NCBI GenBank assembly: GCA_037501455.1
Contig: CM074865.1
Span: 2,119,001-2,183,000 of the forward strand
DNA length: 64,000 nt
DNA from: Lantana camara
Lineage: Eukaryota; Streptophyta; Magnoliopsida; Lamiales; Verbenaceae
Direction: 5' to 3'
The notes beneath the pieces were generated by a model. The model made no database searches, had not been told where the DNA came from, and worked only from the letters and a program-made list of their open reading frames with translations. The position numbers were made by a program, and so were the translations under genes. Of this stretch, positions 37,301 through 48,719 are shown one piece after another (position 1 is the first letter of the stretch; each line of letters opens with the position of its first letter).

Positions 37301-39418
37301 AATATAAATCTATATAATTCATATAAGCCAAAATGAGCATATATAAGCCCATTCAATTTCAATCCTTGATAATAGGCTTCCCAATAGCTTAACATCATGT
37401 CATATGTCCATCCCCAATCTACCACTATAAATATCACACTATTCATTTAGGAAAACTTAACATACATTTACTAAATCTGTTTTCTTACTACTAAAATATT
37501 TTAATGTTTATTATCTGATTTGAAAGTATTTTACTGTTCATTATCTGATTTGAAAGTCTAAGGATAACATACACTCACTAAATTCGTTTCCTTACTTTTT
37601 AAGTATTTTACTGTTTATTTTACAGTTTATTATCTGATTTGAAAGTCGAAGTACTTATGTTTAGAGCCTTTCTAAAGGTTGTTTGTATATTCAGATTGTG
37701 AAGCTAAAGGACTTGTGTTCCATCACCTCTTTAGCTTAAAGAATTAAACTTATTGATGCAGATGCAAAAGGATTTTTGAATATGTAGATCTCTCTCTACC
37801 TTAAAAGAATCTTAATAACTACAAGTAAATTACATATGTTTTTGACCATGATTGTGTTACTACATATATGTTTCTTATCCATCTTCTTATGATCATCTAA
37901 TTAGTTTTGCCATTATTGTAATACAAAGTATTTGGAATAGGTACTCTTTGATATGATATCCACACTACAGCCAAAATCATGTCTATTATTCCTATTTTCT
38001 TGGTTGGGGTGATAGATGGATGGATAAAAAGTAATTCAAAGATACTAAAATCATTGTTTTATTTGTGAAGTTATTCGATTCAACTTCAATACCATTCACG
38101 TCAACAATTCTTGAATTTCAAACTTATTAATTAAAATTCAGTCCATTACTTCACTCAAACTCACTAGTTATTACAATATTACTAATGGATAAGCAAGGAA
38201 GCAAAGACAAGGAGTATTTACAACTCTGACAGCACCAACAAAGGAGCCAATAAGGCAAGAGTATTTTGTGGGGACTGTCTCCTTCTTACAAGATAAACAT
38301 GAGAACTTTATTGACACGTCTCACTCCTAAACTTTATACATGCAAGAAAGATTTTAGTTTCCTTAACAAATGTAACAAAGCTACGTATGAGCCTACAAGG
38401 CATATTTAAGCAGTCGGTTAGTTAAAATATCTCGACACAAAATATCTCAAAATATCACAACAAAAAACACGCAATAAAAGCAAAACAGGCTTCAAAGGTC
38501 CATCGTGAAAGTTTATTTAATTGGTCTCTCACATCTTCTATAAAGATCAACAAAGAATTACCATATATATGCATGCCTGTGTGATATTATCATAATTACT
38601 AGAGTTGAGGAGTAAAAATGTCTAATCCAATTAAATTTAGACATGATATGTATATACATGCATAATATTATAACATTTGAAATTGAGATTCGAAATATAT
38701 ATATACCAATCACACGATAGAAATAACGACTCATTTGCAGTAAATTTGCAAGATTGAATTTGGAGTAGCATTTAGTCCCCATTAGTTTTATAATCAAAAA
38801 TGAATTGTCATGTTTATTCGTTATATCTCATCTTTATCTGTTAAAGCCTAAAGGAGAAAGATGTTTCAACTTTAGAAACAATATCTATATATACTATATA
38901 TATACACACAAGGTTTAACTTTATATGCATGCAATTGCAACGTAGGAGCTGCGTGGCAGTGACCAACCCTCACACTCCGCCGCCTCAATTCTCGAAAGAA
39001 GTATATAAAAGATCAACACTCCGAACTAATCCAAGCATAGATTCTCGAACAAAGATGGTAAACAGACAATAATCACGCAGAGCAGAGACATAGACCAGCA
39101 AAGAGCAGCAGCAGAAACTAGCTTTAAGATCAAGAAGTTCTGAGATTGAAGTTCTGAAAAAATATTGATCACGAACATCATTTGCACTCAAAAAAAGAGA
39201 AAACTATAAACATGAGATCAGAAGAATGAACTGTACTTGGAGCTAGAGTATTGGTAGAGCCTCCGGGAAGGTGAGACGACGATGACAGCAACTTCAGCAT
39301 CGCATAGAACTGATAGTTCATGAGCTTTCTTCTCGAGCCCTTGCCGCCTCTTGGAAAAAGTTACCTGTCTAGCTGCTATATCGTCGATTTTCTTGATCTT
39401 GATCCTCACTCTCCCCAT
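33767..39418 (-). CDS. MADS-box / K-box / RNase H-like fusion protein (middle copy, complete)
   Basis: This encodes a predicted nuclear transcription factor of MIKC layout with a foreign C-terminus. Exons in gene order are 39237-39418, 35587-35653, 34963-35024, 34782-34881, 34659-34700 and 33767-34357 (182, 67, 62, 100, 42, 591 bp). All junctions are GT-AG with compatible phases, giving 347 residues. The 62/100/42 series is the classic K-box exon pattern. Residues 1-60 are the MADS domain ([13 protein letters not shown]..., [20 protein letters not shown]). Residues 84-151 hold the K-box ([20 protein letters not shown]). From about residue 185 the protein is RNase H-like. The SVP/StMADS11 group fits best, but that is a tentative call. 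An in-frame ATG at 39493 could add 25 residues. No frameshift or stop is seen. Confidence 0.85.
34659..35024 (-). CDS. Exons 3-5 of middle MADS gene (K-box)
   Basis: The exons are 34963-35024 ([20 protein letters not shown]), 34782-34881 ([20 protein letters not shown]) and 34659-34700 ([14 protein letters not shown]). They form the amphipathic K-box helices used for MADS dimer and tetramer assembly. Leucines and isoleucines are spaced as in other MIKC proteins. The right copy matches with one codon fewer in exon 4. Confidence 0.88.
35654..39236 (-). other. Intron 1 of middle MADS gene (3.58 kb)
   Basis: A long first intron is usual for MIKC genes, where it often carries regulatory elements. 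It starts GTACAGTTC after exon 1 and ends CTGAAG before exon 2. Three direct copies of ATTATCTGATTTGAAAGT lie near 37510, 37540 and 37629. Blocks at 35.66-36.8 and 38.05-38.42 kb are shared with the left copy intron. No gene is seen inside it. Confidence 0.75.
39237..39418 (-). CDS. Exon 1 of middle MADS gene (MADS DNA-binding domain)
   Basis: It encodes all 60 residues of the MADS domain, ending ...[10 protein letters not shown] with two bases of a split codon (AA|C). The motif [20 protein letters not shown] and the [14 protein letters not shown] strand are intact. They carry the DNA-contacting basic helix and the dimer core. It is the only MADS-domain exon in the window. An AG immediately before the ATG (TTCATTCAG|C) allows an intron in the 5' leader. 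Confidence 0.92.
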
Positions 39419-40329
39419 GCTGAATGAAACAATTGAGACAGAAAGATGGAAAGTTGGAAACTTTATACTGTTTTCATGATTATTGGCAGTCATTAGTGAA
39501 TAGTACAGCACATGATCAAGAAATGCGAAGGCCCTTTTGACTCAACACATAAATTTACTAGCTTTGTGAATAGTGTTGAAGAAAAGAAACTGTACTGAAA
39601 GTCTGAAACACTAAAAGTCAAAAGAATTTATCTGTCTTTCTTCTGTGTTGATGATGGAAGGATCATAAAATATGTTGTGAATATTCTGTTGGATTTGCAA
39701 TTTTTGGTTTTAATTAATTGTTCAAGATTAAACCCAGACTTTGAAAGGGATCGAAAAGCCCTTCTTTTAAGCACAAGTAACCAAGATCGACATCTTGAAA
39801 TAGGGGTTTTCAACCCTATATTTGCGGATCTATATTTTGTGAGCAAAAGGGACAAACAGCCAATCATTATTTAACAAAAACCCACCAAAGAAACCTATTA
39901 ATTCGACTTTTCTTTATGGGATTACGAGAAAACCAACAAAAATCCATTTGTTCACCCCAAGAAAATTCACCAAATCAAAACAGGAAACCACGTCGTTTCG
40001 AGTCAGTTCAGTGGGTAGGAAAAAAGATGACATTTTTCTCAGCAAGATTTCATTTTTCTTCAATAAATACAAATCTGTCAAAAAATTGTAAGAAACCCTC
40101 GAACGTCTTCTCTGTAAACAGATCAAACATGAGAGATCTGAAGCTCTTTATCAAACATAAACACCAAAAACAATCAATTTACCTTTTCTGACATAAAAGA
40201 GTGGAGCTGATAGTGCTTTTCGTCACAAGAAACAACTAAGGGAAACAAGAAATTAAACTCAGTGAAGCCAATAAGAATAGCATCTCTGAAGACTGGAAAG
40301 TGAGAAACTATATATGAAGAGCAGCAAAA

Positions 40330-40355
40330 TAGGGCTTACATATATAGAGGAAAGG
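40330..40355 (-). promoter_or_regulatory. Possible TATA box of middle MADS gene
   Basis: On the minus strand CCTCTATATATGTAAG lies about 0.9 kb upstream of the start codon. The leader between could contain an intron, as an acceptor-like AG abuts the ATG. This is sequence resemblance only. Confidence 0.3.
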
Positions 40356-40859
40356 AGGAGAAAAGGTTCAGCTCTTAAGCTTACTTGTAAGAGGGTTTCG
40401 TGGGGTAGATTAGAGAAACCCAAGCACAAAAGAATCTGACACTTGTCCGAGAAACACTTGCTCCAAGTAAGCCAAGTGGTGTCTCAATAATATCCTCGAA
40501 GTTTACATGAATTGCAATTATATCCTTTAATGTGGAGATTCTTGGTTGTGTTTTTGCACTACGTGGAGGATTTAATTGTAATTAAGAGTCTTTATAACTT
40601 TGGTTATATATGTTTAGCTTTTGACAGTTTGTAGTTAGGAATATTTGATTCTAAGTTGGAATACGGAAATGTTTTTGCACTACATGAAGGATTTGTTAGA
40701 GGCTTTCTTGTTTGGTTAATGTAGTTTTAGTAGTGCGCTCGGATTCACGAATACTTTTAAAAATATTATTTTATTGTGTCGTAATGTATTATATATCGTG
40801 TCTGATACTTTTCACGAAAATTTTTTTAAAAAAATTCATATCGTATCCGTGTTGCAATA

Positions 40860-41018
40860 TCCAAGAACGTAGCCAAAATTTACGAGGAGAGAGGGGCGAA
40901 ACTAAAAATTTTAAAATAAAAGAGCTAAAATTTATAATTGGGGGGCGAAAATCTAAAATTAGAGGGGCAAAACTAAAATTTTTCTAAAATATATGGAGGG
41001 TAAACACAATTTTTCAAA

Positions 41019-41049
<31 letters not shown>
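40860..41049. repeat. Degenerate GGGGCGAAA(A/C)TAAAATTT repeats ending in a 26-base G tract
   Basis: Four or five imperfect repeats of (A/G)GGGG(C)GAAA...AAAATTT lead into an uninterrupted run of 26 G at 41024-41049. Such a tract can form G-quadruplex structure and is also prone to sequencing or assembly length error. Confidence 0.85.
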
Positions 41050-41706
41050 TCATCAAATTTTTAATCTTGATTATAGTAATTTAATTATATGTGGGGATGT
41101 TATGAATTATTATGCACGGAAACTAATACGAGATACGAATATGATACAATATAAAGGTTCGATAGAACATAACATGATAAGATGATATTTTTATAAATGT
41201 TTGTGAATTAAATATGTCAATACATGTATTGTTCCATTCGATCTGTTAGGCCCCGACTTTACCTCGACGGTTATGCCACGATGCCCTTAAAGCCTATACG
41301 CGATGGATAGACTCCTGTAACCATGACATATTTGCTTGCTTGAACATAATTTCTTTCGAAAAGAAAATAAATTTCCACAAAACAAAAAAAAAAATCCTTT
41401 TTACGAGGTACAAATCAAAAATATTCCTTATTTTTAATAAATTAATTAAGTTTTCACATTATCAAATCTCATTTCCTCACAAAAATTAAGTATTTTTATG
41501 TCAGCACCTTCATTGAAAATGGCAAATTGAGATCATTTATGGACAAAATTAGGGTATAATTCAAAAGTTAATAACACAAAATCTTTTGAATAGATAACAA
41601 TAATTTCTTTTTGACTATTTTAACTAATACATGGAGTTCAGGGGAAAAAAAAGAAAAAAAAAAAAAAACTCTTTATTATAGCCACAAGATAACTACATAA
41701 AATTTA

Positions 41707-42108
41707 GGGATAAATAGTTTTTGTCATCCGAACTATAGACCATTTGACAATTCACCATCCAAACTATTTCGCCCCCAAAACCACCATCTAAACTTTGAAT
41801 TCCTGACAAACCACCATCCAAAAGCGGTTTTGACTCTTTTTTCAGCGGTTTTTTCTCTTTTTTTAGCAGTTTTGAATGTTTTAAGGGTAAATCTATGAAA
41901 AAATAATAAAGAGAGAGAGATTTACATGTGTTAAAACATTCAAAATCGCTGAAAAAAGAGTCAAAACCACTGAAAAAAGAGTCACAACCGCTTTGGGATG
42001 GTGGTTTGTCAGGAATTCAAAGTTTAGATGGTGGTTTCGGGGGCGAAATAGTTTGGATGGTGAATTGCCAAATGACCTATAGTTCGGATGATAAAAAATC
42101 ATTATCTC
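41707..42108. mobile_element. Foldback MITE (Mutator-type), 402 bp
   Basis: The arms of about 190 bp are inverted copies (ATCCGAACTATAG..., CCACCATC(C/T)AAA, AGCGGTTTTGACTCTTTTTT and inverses). A perfect 9-bp target duplication TAAAATTTA is at 41698-41706 and 42109-42117. There is no coding capacity. It lies upstream of the middle MADS gene. Confidence 0.88.
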
Positions 42109-42117
42109 TAAAATTTA

Positions 42118-43013
42118 AGCTGGAATATTAGGAATGTGATTGTTTTATTTCATTTTGATAAAAAAGTACGAAAGTTTCTAAGGATGACATAACTCTTATT
42201 TTAATTTCATTAGGGTTTTGAGTTCAGGCATTCAGAAAAATAAACATTTATTATAGAATGAATGCATTTCTTTAATTGGAAAATAATTTTAATATTAATG
42301 GTATTTAAATTTGTTTTGTTTCGCTGGATGTTAATTTGGACGCAAAATCATCAAAAAATTTATATGTTGAGGGAGATTTGGATCTGATTTGAACCTGAAA
42401 GCAATAGTAAATGTAAGGTTAAAGGTCAAAATAGGAGAAACAGATGTTGTAACCTATTTTAGTTTTCCGGCAATTAAGCCAGTTAATTTGGTCAAGATTG
42501 AGTCGATAGACAGTTTAAAAAATTTGATGAGGAATATTAATGAAAAAGAGTGAGGATATATCACTATCCAAAAGGCTTGGTCATGTTAGTTTAATTGAAA
42601 ATTTCGTGGTCGGTTTTCTACCTGCACAACTATTATTTATGGAAAATTTTGTAGTAGTAATTTGACTCAACTTGAACTCATAATTAAATATAAAACTAAA
42701 AATAATTTACTTAAAAATACTTCCAAATTAAATTCACTACTTGTCTAAAAAATAAAGCAATTTTTATATATATTGAAATAAAGATAATTTGCAACAAGAA
42801 TCGAACCCCAAAGATGGAATATTAGAACTAGATAAAAAAAAAGGAAAGTCTAGTTATTTCCCTGTCAAGAATAAAATAATCAAAGGAAAAGGGAATATAT
42901 ATATATATTCCCTTGGCAAATAAAACCCTATTTTGTATAATATAAAGAAACTTTGACGCAGACATCTGATGGAAATTGGGACAATATAAGCCAAGTATCA
43001 AAATATGTTGTTG

Positions 43014-43054
<41 letters not shown>

Positions 43055-43245
43055 TATAATCCACCGACACTTCTAAAAATATTATTTTACCGTGTTGTAT
43101 TGTGTTGAATACTCAAGTTCGACATTGTGCCCGATACTTCTCGGGTAAAAAATTTGTAAAAAGATATGTGTCGTATCTATATCCATGCAACATAGTATAA
43201 GACACATCTTCAAAGAGGATATGATTAAATGTGGTTTATTTCAAC
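42118..43245. other. AT-rich intergenic stretch, no gene seen
   Basis: This contains an (AT)n run at 43019-43052 and T/A-rich sequence only. The text near 43080-43190 (TCGACATTGTGCCCGATACTT) resembles the stretch at 40740-40860, so it may be a small dispersed repeat. Confidence 0.45.
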
Positions 43246-43822
43246 CAATGTTTTCAGGATCGGACCGTTAAACGAACCGGAAAATCAACTGGGTTAAGGG
43301 TTAGTGGTTCAACCGTTGGGTCAACCGTGGTCGAACCGGTGACGTTATAATTATGAAATAAATATTATTAAATATTAGAGATAATAAATAATATATTTTT
43401 TAAATTTTATTTTCAATTTTTTTGTTAGTTCATATTTAAATCTAATATGATAATGTAAGATTATTCTACAAAACATGAAATTGCAACACATAAGATTGCA
43501 TAATATATGAAATTGCATAATACAATAACAAAAAAAGTTGAAAATCAAATAAATTAAGGTTTATTTTCTAAATTTTTAATAATTTTAACTAAAAAAATCT
43601 TTAAAAAAAAAATATTTTCTAAACCGGTCGGACCATATGACCCGCGAACGGTTCGTCGGTTTAAACGGTCCGACCGCGGTTTTTACCGGTTCTCTCAAAA
43701 TAGAACGGTTTTGAGTCAATCCGGTTTTAGAGGATGGACCGGACCGTTCCTTGGACCGGTTGACGGTTCCAGCGGTCAGACCGTCCGGTCCGGTCCGGTC
43801 CGGTCCGATCCTGAGAACACTG
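43246..43822. mobile_element. hAT-like non-autonomous element A, 577 bp
   Basis: The ends are CAATGTTTTCAGGATCGGAC and (inverted) CAGTGTTCTCAGGATCGGAC, with a perfect 8-bp target duplication ATTTCAAC (43238-43245, 43823-43830). Subterminal regions are dense in ACCGGT, CGGTCCG and GAACCGG motifs in both orientations, with a (CCGGT)n run near the right end. No transposase. It is related to the element at 57875-58770. Confidence 0.87.
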
Positions 43823-44918
43823 ATTTCAACATCTCTGTCCTTTTTATTATTCGATTATTCCCAAAATGACATAGTTATTTATAAATCAATCTGTACTTAT
43901 AACGGAACTACATATAAATTAAGTTGCGGCTGATGACCCATCTAATTAACTATATGTGGGATAGAAGTTAATAACATAACAACATTCATGAAATTCAACC
44001 AAAACAATGATTAACAAAGGTGCACAAAAATAATTTAAGTGCTATATTCCAATATCAAATAATTCCACAATATAACAAAGATCATCTTCAGCTAATAAAT
44101 AGCTTGAATGCAGTTTGCTTCAATCTATTCATGATCAGTTGTTGTTCTGAAAAAATATGATTTAATTCAATTCGATTCAATTTAACCAATAACATGCAAT
44201 AGTAAAATAGCACTGTAGACTGCTACGAGCGTTGCTCCTTGCTATGAGGTTTTCTGGTTCGTCAACAATTACATCATAATTCATAACATAAGACTTTATT
44301 AAAACACACAATCTAATAAACAATAACTTTTCCCCCCAAATTGCATTTAACGAAAAAAAATACATTTTCTGTCCATTATTTAAGTGATGAGACTAGAATT
44401 ATAATTTTTTTGAAAATAATAAGGTTAAATATATCTGATTTTAAAGATATGAGACTAAAATTACTAATTCTGTTGGAGTAAAAAGGTAATTTGCTCTATG
44501 TTTGGATATTTAAAACATGGACTTCATTATTTTCACCGTGTGTTAAACGTGGCAACTTTCTCTGCCTTTTACGATGTCATGTGGGGGATTCGGTTAAAAG
44601 GGACGTCCAAGTCTTTTTTTAGTTATGTAACCCCTAGTTTCAAAAGAATTGGTTATATAACCCTTTGCTTGATTAGCTCTTAATTAATTACTCAGCTTAA
44701 TTAAATAGTTGCCACGTCAGGATTTTGCAGACTCTTTTTGGCCCCAAAATTTATACAAAATTAGAATCTGGCCCCAAATCACATTCAACCAATTCTCTCA
44801 ATTTCTCTCTCCTTCCTGTATGCGACGAAAATCCTATTTTTCTGATATTTCTTCTCCGATTGCAGTGCTGTGCAGTGTTCGTTTGATTCTTCAAAAACTT
44901 TCTCTGATTACAGGTACA

Positions 44919-47863
44919 ATGGCAAACAACAACAATCAAAGGTATTGAAAGGTTTCGGTTCGTTTGAATTTTTTCTGAACCCTAATTTTTGAACTGCGTT
45001 TTCACTGAACGATTGAACTGAGTTTTTTCTGAATCCCATCTATCTGGGTTTAATGCAGTACATTCCCTAACCTGTTTTGGACGCCAATATAACGCCAATA
45101 CAAAGTGATCGCGCACTCGATTTTATCAATCGTTTGCGCGATTTCTATAAATCGCTCACGCGATTCGTTTAAATTTTTTCTCAAACCTATTTGTTGAACT
45201 TCGTTTTCACTGAATGATTTAACTGAGTTTTTTCTGAACCCCATCTATCTGGGTTTAATGCAGTACATTCCCTAACCTATTTTGGACGCCAATATAACGA
45301 CAATACAGCGTGATCGCGCACTAGATTTTATTAATCGCTTGCCCGATTTCTCAAAATCGCTCACGCGATTAGTTAATCGCACACGCGAATTTGATGAATC
45401 GCGCACGCGATTTTATCAATCGATCACGCGATCAAATTTTTTGTTTCTCAGTTTTGTACTGCATGCATGGTTAAAATTTTTTTTTTTTTTTTAATGTTGT
45501 AAAGGAACGGCGACTGGGTTATGTCAAAATTTGTTATTGGATTTCAATTTGGAGTGTGGGAAGAAGAAACCACGTGTTTGAATTGGGTTGCGGAGAGCAA
45601 GCAAACTTCTGCTATTCTTGTGAGCAACCAGACTACATTCCAAATGTTGATAAGTGATATTATAGAACAATCAGGACGACTTACTTGCTCCCATGATGAT
45701 GTGCGCGTGAAATATTCTCTTACAAGTGCACCTCCAACCTGTTATCCAACTGAAATAAAGACTGATCACGACCTACAAGTTTATTTTGCCGATATCTCTC
45801 CTCAAGGTTGGAGGCCCGTTTTGAAGGTTTTCTTGGATAGGAAGGAGAGTCGAACAGAATCCGAACATGTTGGTACAAGCGGGTTTACTTATCAGGGTGA
45901 AGATCAATACCAGCATCAGTATGAAGACTTCAGTCTCCCTGATATCAACGATCAAGAATTCAATCTTCCCAATAACACCCTTTCTATAAACGAAGAAATG
46001 GTAGATCGTTGTAATGAAGATCTTCAAAATCCTTCTGAAAATGTGATCGAGGAAGAAGTGCCCGATCAATGTATTAATCAGGAGGAAGCCATTATATGTT
46101 ATGATAATCCAGAGGCCAGGATTGAAAGTCATACATGGGATGATGGCTCAGGTTTTAATGAGGATGAAGAGTTTATTAACAAAGAAGATGCCATCATGAA
46201 GATCAACCTTGTTGCATGTAAGGGAAGCTTCCAATTACGAACGATAAAATCTACAAAGTCCCTTCTTGTTCTGGGATGTTATTCGCAGGATTGCAATTAG
46301 TGGTTTCGGTGTGTTAAATATGTTAATTCTGAAAGATTTATCCTCAGAAAGTATAACCGGATGCACACTTGTGGGTTGGAAGAAGCAAGTACCACTCATC
46401 AACAGGCTACCGCAAAATTGATTGGGGACTTAGTGAAGCCATTGTTTTTTGACAAGAAAGGTCCCACACCAGGCGAAATTAAAAAGTACGTCGAAGCTGA
46501 ATTGGGGGCCAAGGTTAGTTACTGGAAATGTTGGATGGGCAGAATACATGCCAAAAATATTGTCAGGGGATCACCTGAGCATGGATATGCAATTATAGAT
46601 GCATATCGTTATATGGTAACTCTTAAGAATCAAGGAAGCGTCACTGAATTGGTTCTTGCCAACGAAAACAGGTTTCTTCATTTTTTTGTTGCATTCGGAC
46701 CATGCATACGGGGTTTTACGTACATGCGCAAGGTGTTAGCCGTTGATGGTTGTTTCTTAACCGGTAAATACGATGGTACTCTCCTTTTGGCTACTGCACA
46801 AGATAGTGAGAACCATACCTATCCGATTGCATGGGCAGTGGTTGATTCCGAAAATAATGCATCATGGGAGTGGTTTTTTATAAATTTAAAAAGGATAGCA
46901 CCGGATAGTGATGATCTCTGTATAATATCGGCTAGACATGTCTCCATAAAAAATGCGGTTGCTAAGATTTATCCTAAGGCTCATCATGGATTTTGTTCGA
47001 AGCACTTATCGGAGAACTTGAGACAACGGTTTAAAAAAAGTGCAATCCTTGAGCCATTTTTTAGGGCAGTTAAAGCATATACCGTCGAAGATTTCATGGA
47101 GCACTACAAAGAGATCGAACGTATTCACAAACGTGCTGCAGAGTACTTGAAGGATGAAGTTGGTTTTAAGTTATGGAGCAGGGTGCATTCTAAAACAAAC
47201 AGATATGATGTTCTGACTAGCAACATCGCCGAGTCTGTTAATTCTAGGATTCGATTTGAAAGGGAGTATCCTATCCCTGCTCTGTTTGAGTCTATCATAA
47301 GAATATTGGCTGATTGGTTCCACACCCGGAGAACGGACATGATCAACTGCAGTACAGTCCTGGTGCCATCCAAAGAGAAACTTCTCCGGAGTAATCTGGA
47401 GAAATCCAAAGGATGCCTTGCACAACAGTTCAATGCTCATGAATTTTCTGTTCGTGGAATTGGAGCAGAGGTTATGGTTGACTTGAACAATATGACGTGC
47501 ACATGTGGTGTCTTCCAGATGGATAAGATCCCCTGCCCCCATGCATTATCGGCGTTAAGGGAGCAAAACCCAATAGGGTTTGGACAAAGAATATATTCCC
47601 TATGCTCCAAATTTTACACTGTTGAGTACTACATACTTGCATATTCTGAGACAATTTTTCCTACACCTCCAGAGTTACAGTGGGAATTGCCTGAAGATAT
47701 AGGTATAAAACAAGTACTGCCACCTCCACTGAAGGTGCGTGTTGGAAGAAAAAGGATGACTAGATTCCGGGCACCTTCTGAGGGAAGAAAAAGGTACAAT
47801 ACCTGTTCAAAGTGTGGAGGAAAAGGTCACAAAAAGACTACATGTGATCAGAATGTCATTTAG
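44919..47863 (+). pseudogene. MURA-type MULE transposase (one stop, catalytic Asp to Ala)
   Basis: This is the DDE transposase of the element. Exon 1 (44919-44941) encodes MANNNNQ and splices across a 563-bp intron to 45505; both splice sites are canonical and the phase fits, giving 793 codons before the final stop. Features are an N-terminal PB1-like/acidic region, a MuDR zinc-binding-type region at the internal stop, the MULE transposase domain (VDGCFLTGKYDGTLL at about 46742, CSKHLSENLRQRF, NIAESVNSRIRFER), a SWIM zinc finger (CTCG...CPHAL near 47500), and a CCHC knuckle (CSKCGGKGHKKTTC). A TAG at 46298-46300 (codon 273) breaks it. The second DDE residue, normally Asp in ISDRH, is Ala (GCT at 46931). 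Both changes argue that it is inactive. Confidence 0.9.
45105..45435. repeat. AATCGC-N4-GCGATT palindrome cluster 1 (transposase intron)
   Basis: About eight sites occur, for example AATCGCTCACGCGATT and AATCGCGCACGCGATT, separated by 4-10 bp of AT-rich sequence. They lie inside intron 1 of the transposase gene. A ~195-bp direct duplication (from about 44990 and 45190) also covers part of this region. Confidence 0.9.
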
Positions 47864-48470
47864 ATAAATAATTGTGTAATAAATTGTATAATACAGCTTT
47901 ATTTTTTAATTAATCGCGCAGACTATTTAATGAATCTCTTACGCGATTTTACGGATCGCGCACTCGACTTAATCAATCGCGCAAGCGATTCTTCAGCCAA
48001 GTGTCATCTTTCTCTTTTTAGTTAATCGCGCACAATAAAAAGACACAAAAAGTCTACATGTGATCAAAAAGTCATTTAGATAAATAACAGAATGTCATTT
48101 AGATAAATAAATTGTATAATACATCTTTGATTTTTAATTAATCGCGCAGACGATTTAATGAATCTCTTACGCGATTTTTTGGATCGCGTACTCGACTTAA
48201 TCGATCGCGCAAGCGATTCGTCAGCCAAATGGCATATTTCTCTTTTTAGTTAATCGCGCACAAGAAAAAGTCACAAAAAGACTATATGTTATCAGAATGT
48301 CATTTAGATAAATAAGTTGTATAATACAGCTTTGATTTTTAATTAATCGCGCAGACGATTTAATGAATTTCTTACGCGATTTTATGGATCGCGTACTCGA
48401 CTTAATCAATCGCGCAAGCGATTCTTCAGCCAAATAGGCATATCTCTTTTTTTAATTAATCGCGCCCAAG
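47828..48470 (+). repeat. ~220-bp tandem repeats covering the transposase 3' end
   Basis: The last codons and stop of the transposase (CACAAAAAGACTACATGTG...GTCATTTAG) recur in altered form at 48044 and 48272, spaced 216 and 228 bp. Each is followed by TTGTATAATACA and a block of AATCGC palindromes. The downstream copies are not open and look like duplicated 3' UTR. Confidence 0.88.
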
Positions 48471-48670
48471 ATTTACTGAATCGCTAACTCTTCTTAATTA
48501 ATCGCGCCCAAGATTCAATTAATATATTATAATATAATAAAATTTGGAGTTTAATTCGATATATGACACTTTAAAAAACACTCAGCTTGATCCATTACTT
48601 TATTTTTTAAATAATCGGGCTCAAGATTTAGTGAATCGCTCACAAGATTTAATGAATCGCGCATGCGATT
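47905..48670. repeat. AATCGC-N4-GCGATT palindrome cluster 2
   Basis: About 15 full or decayed sites occur, such as AATCGCGCAAGCGATT and AATCGCGCAGACGATT, with TTAATGA / TTAATC spacers. They fill the space after the transposase gene. Confidence 0.9.
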
Positions 48671-48719
48671 CTTCAGCCAAGGGGGTTTATTAACATTATG
48701 GATATTAACAGATCTATCT

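Noticed and set aside
44591..44599. MULE ends set exactly at GGGACG...CGTCCC
   Set aside because: No target duplication fits these positions. Extending the inverted repeats to 44583 and 59143 gives a 6-of-9 duplication and agrees with the empty site.
46298..46300. The transposase stop as an intron instead of a mutation
   Set aside because: No suitable GT-AG pair surrounds it that keeps the frame, and the flanking residues fit the zinc-binding region directly on both sides.
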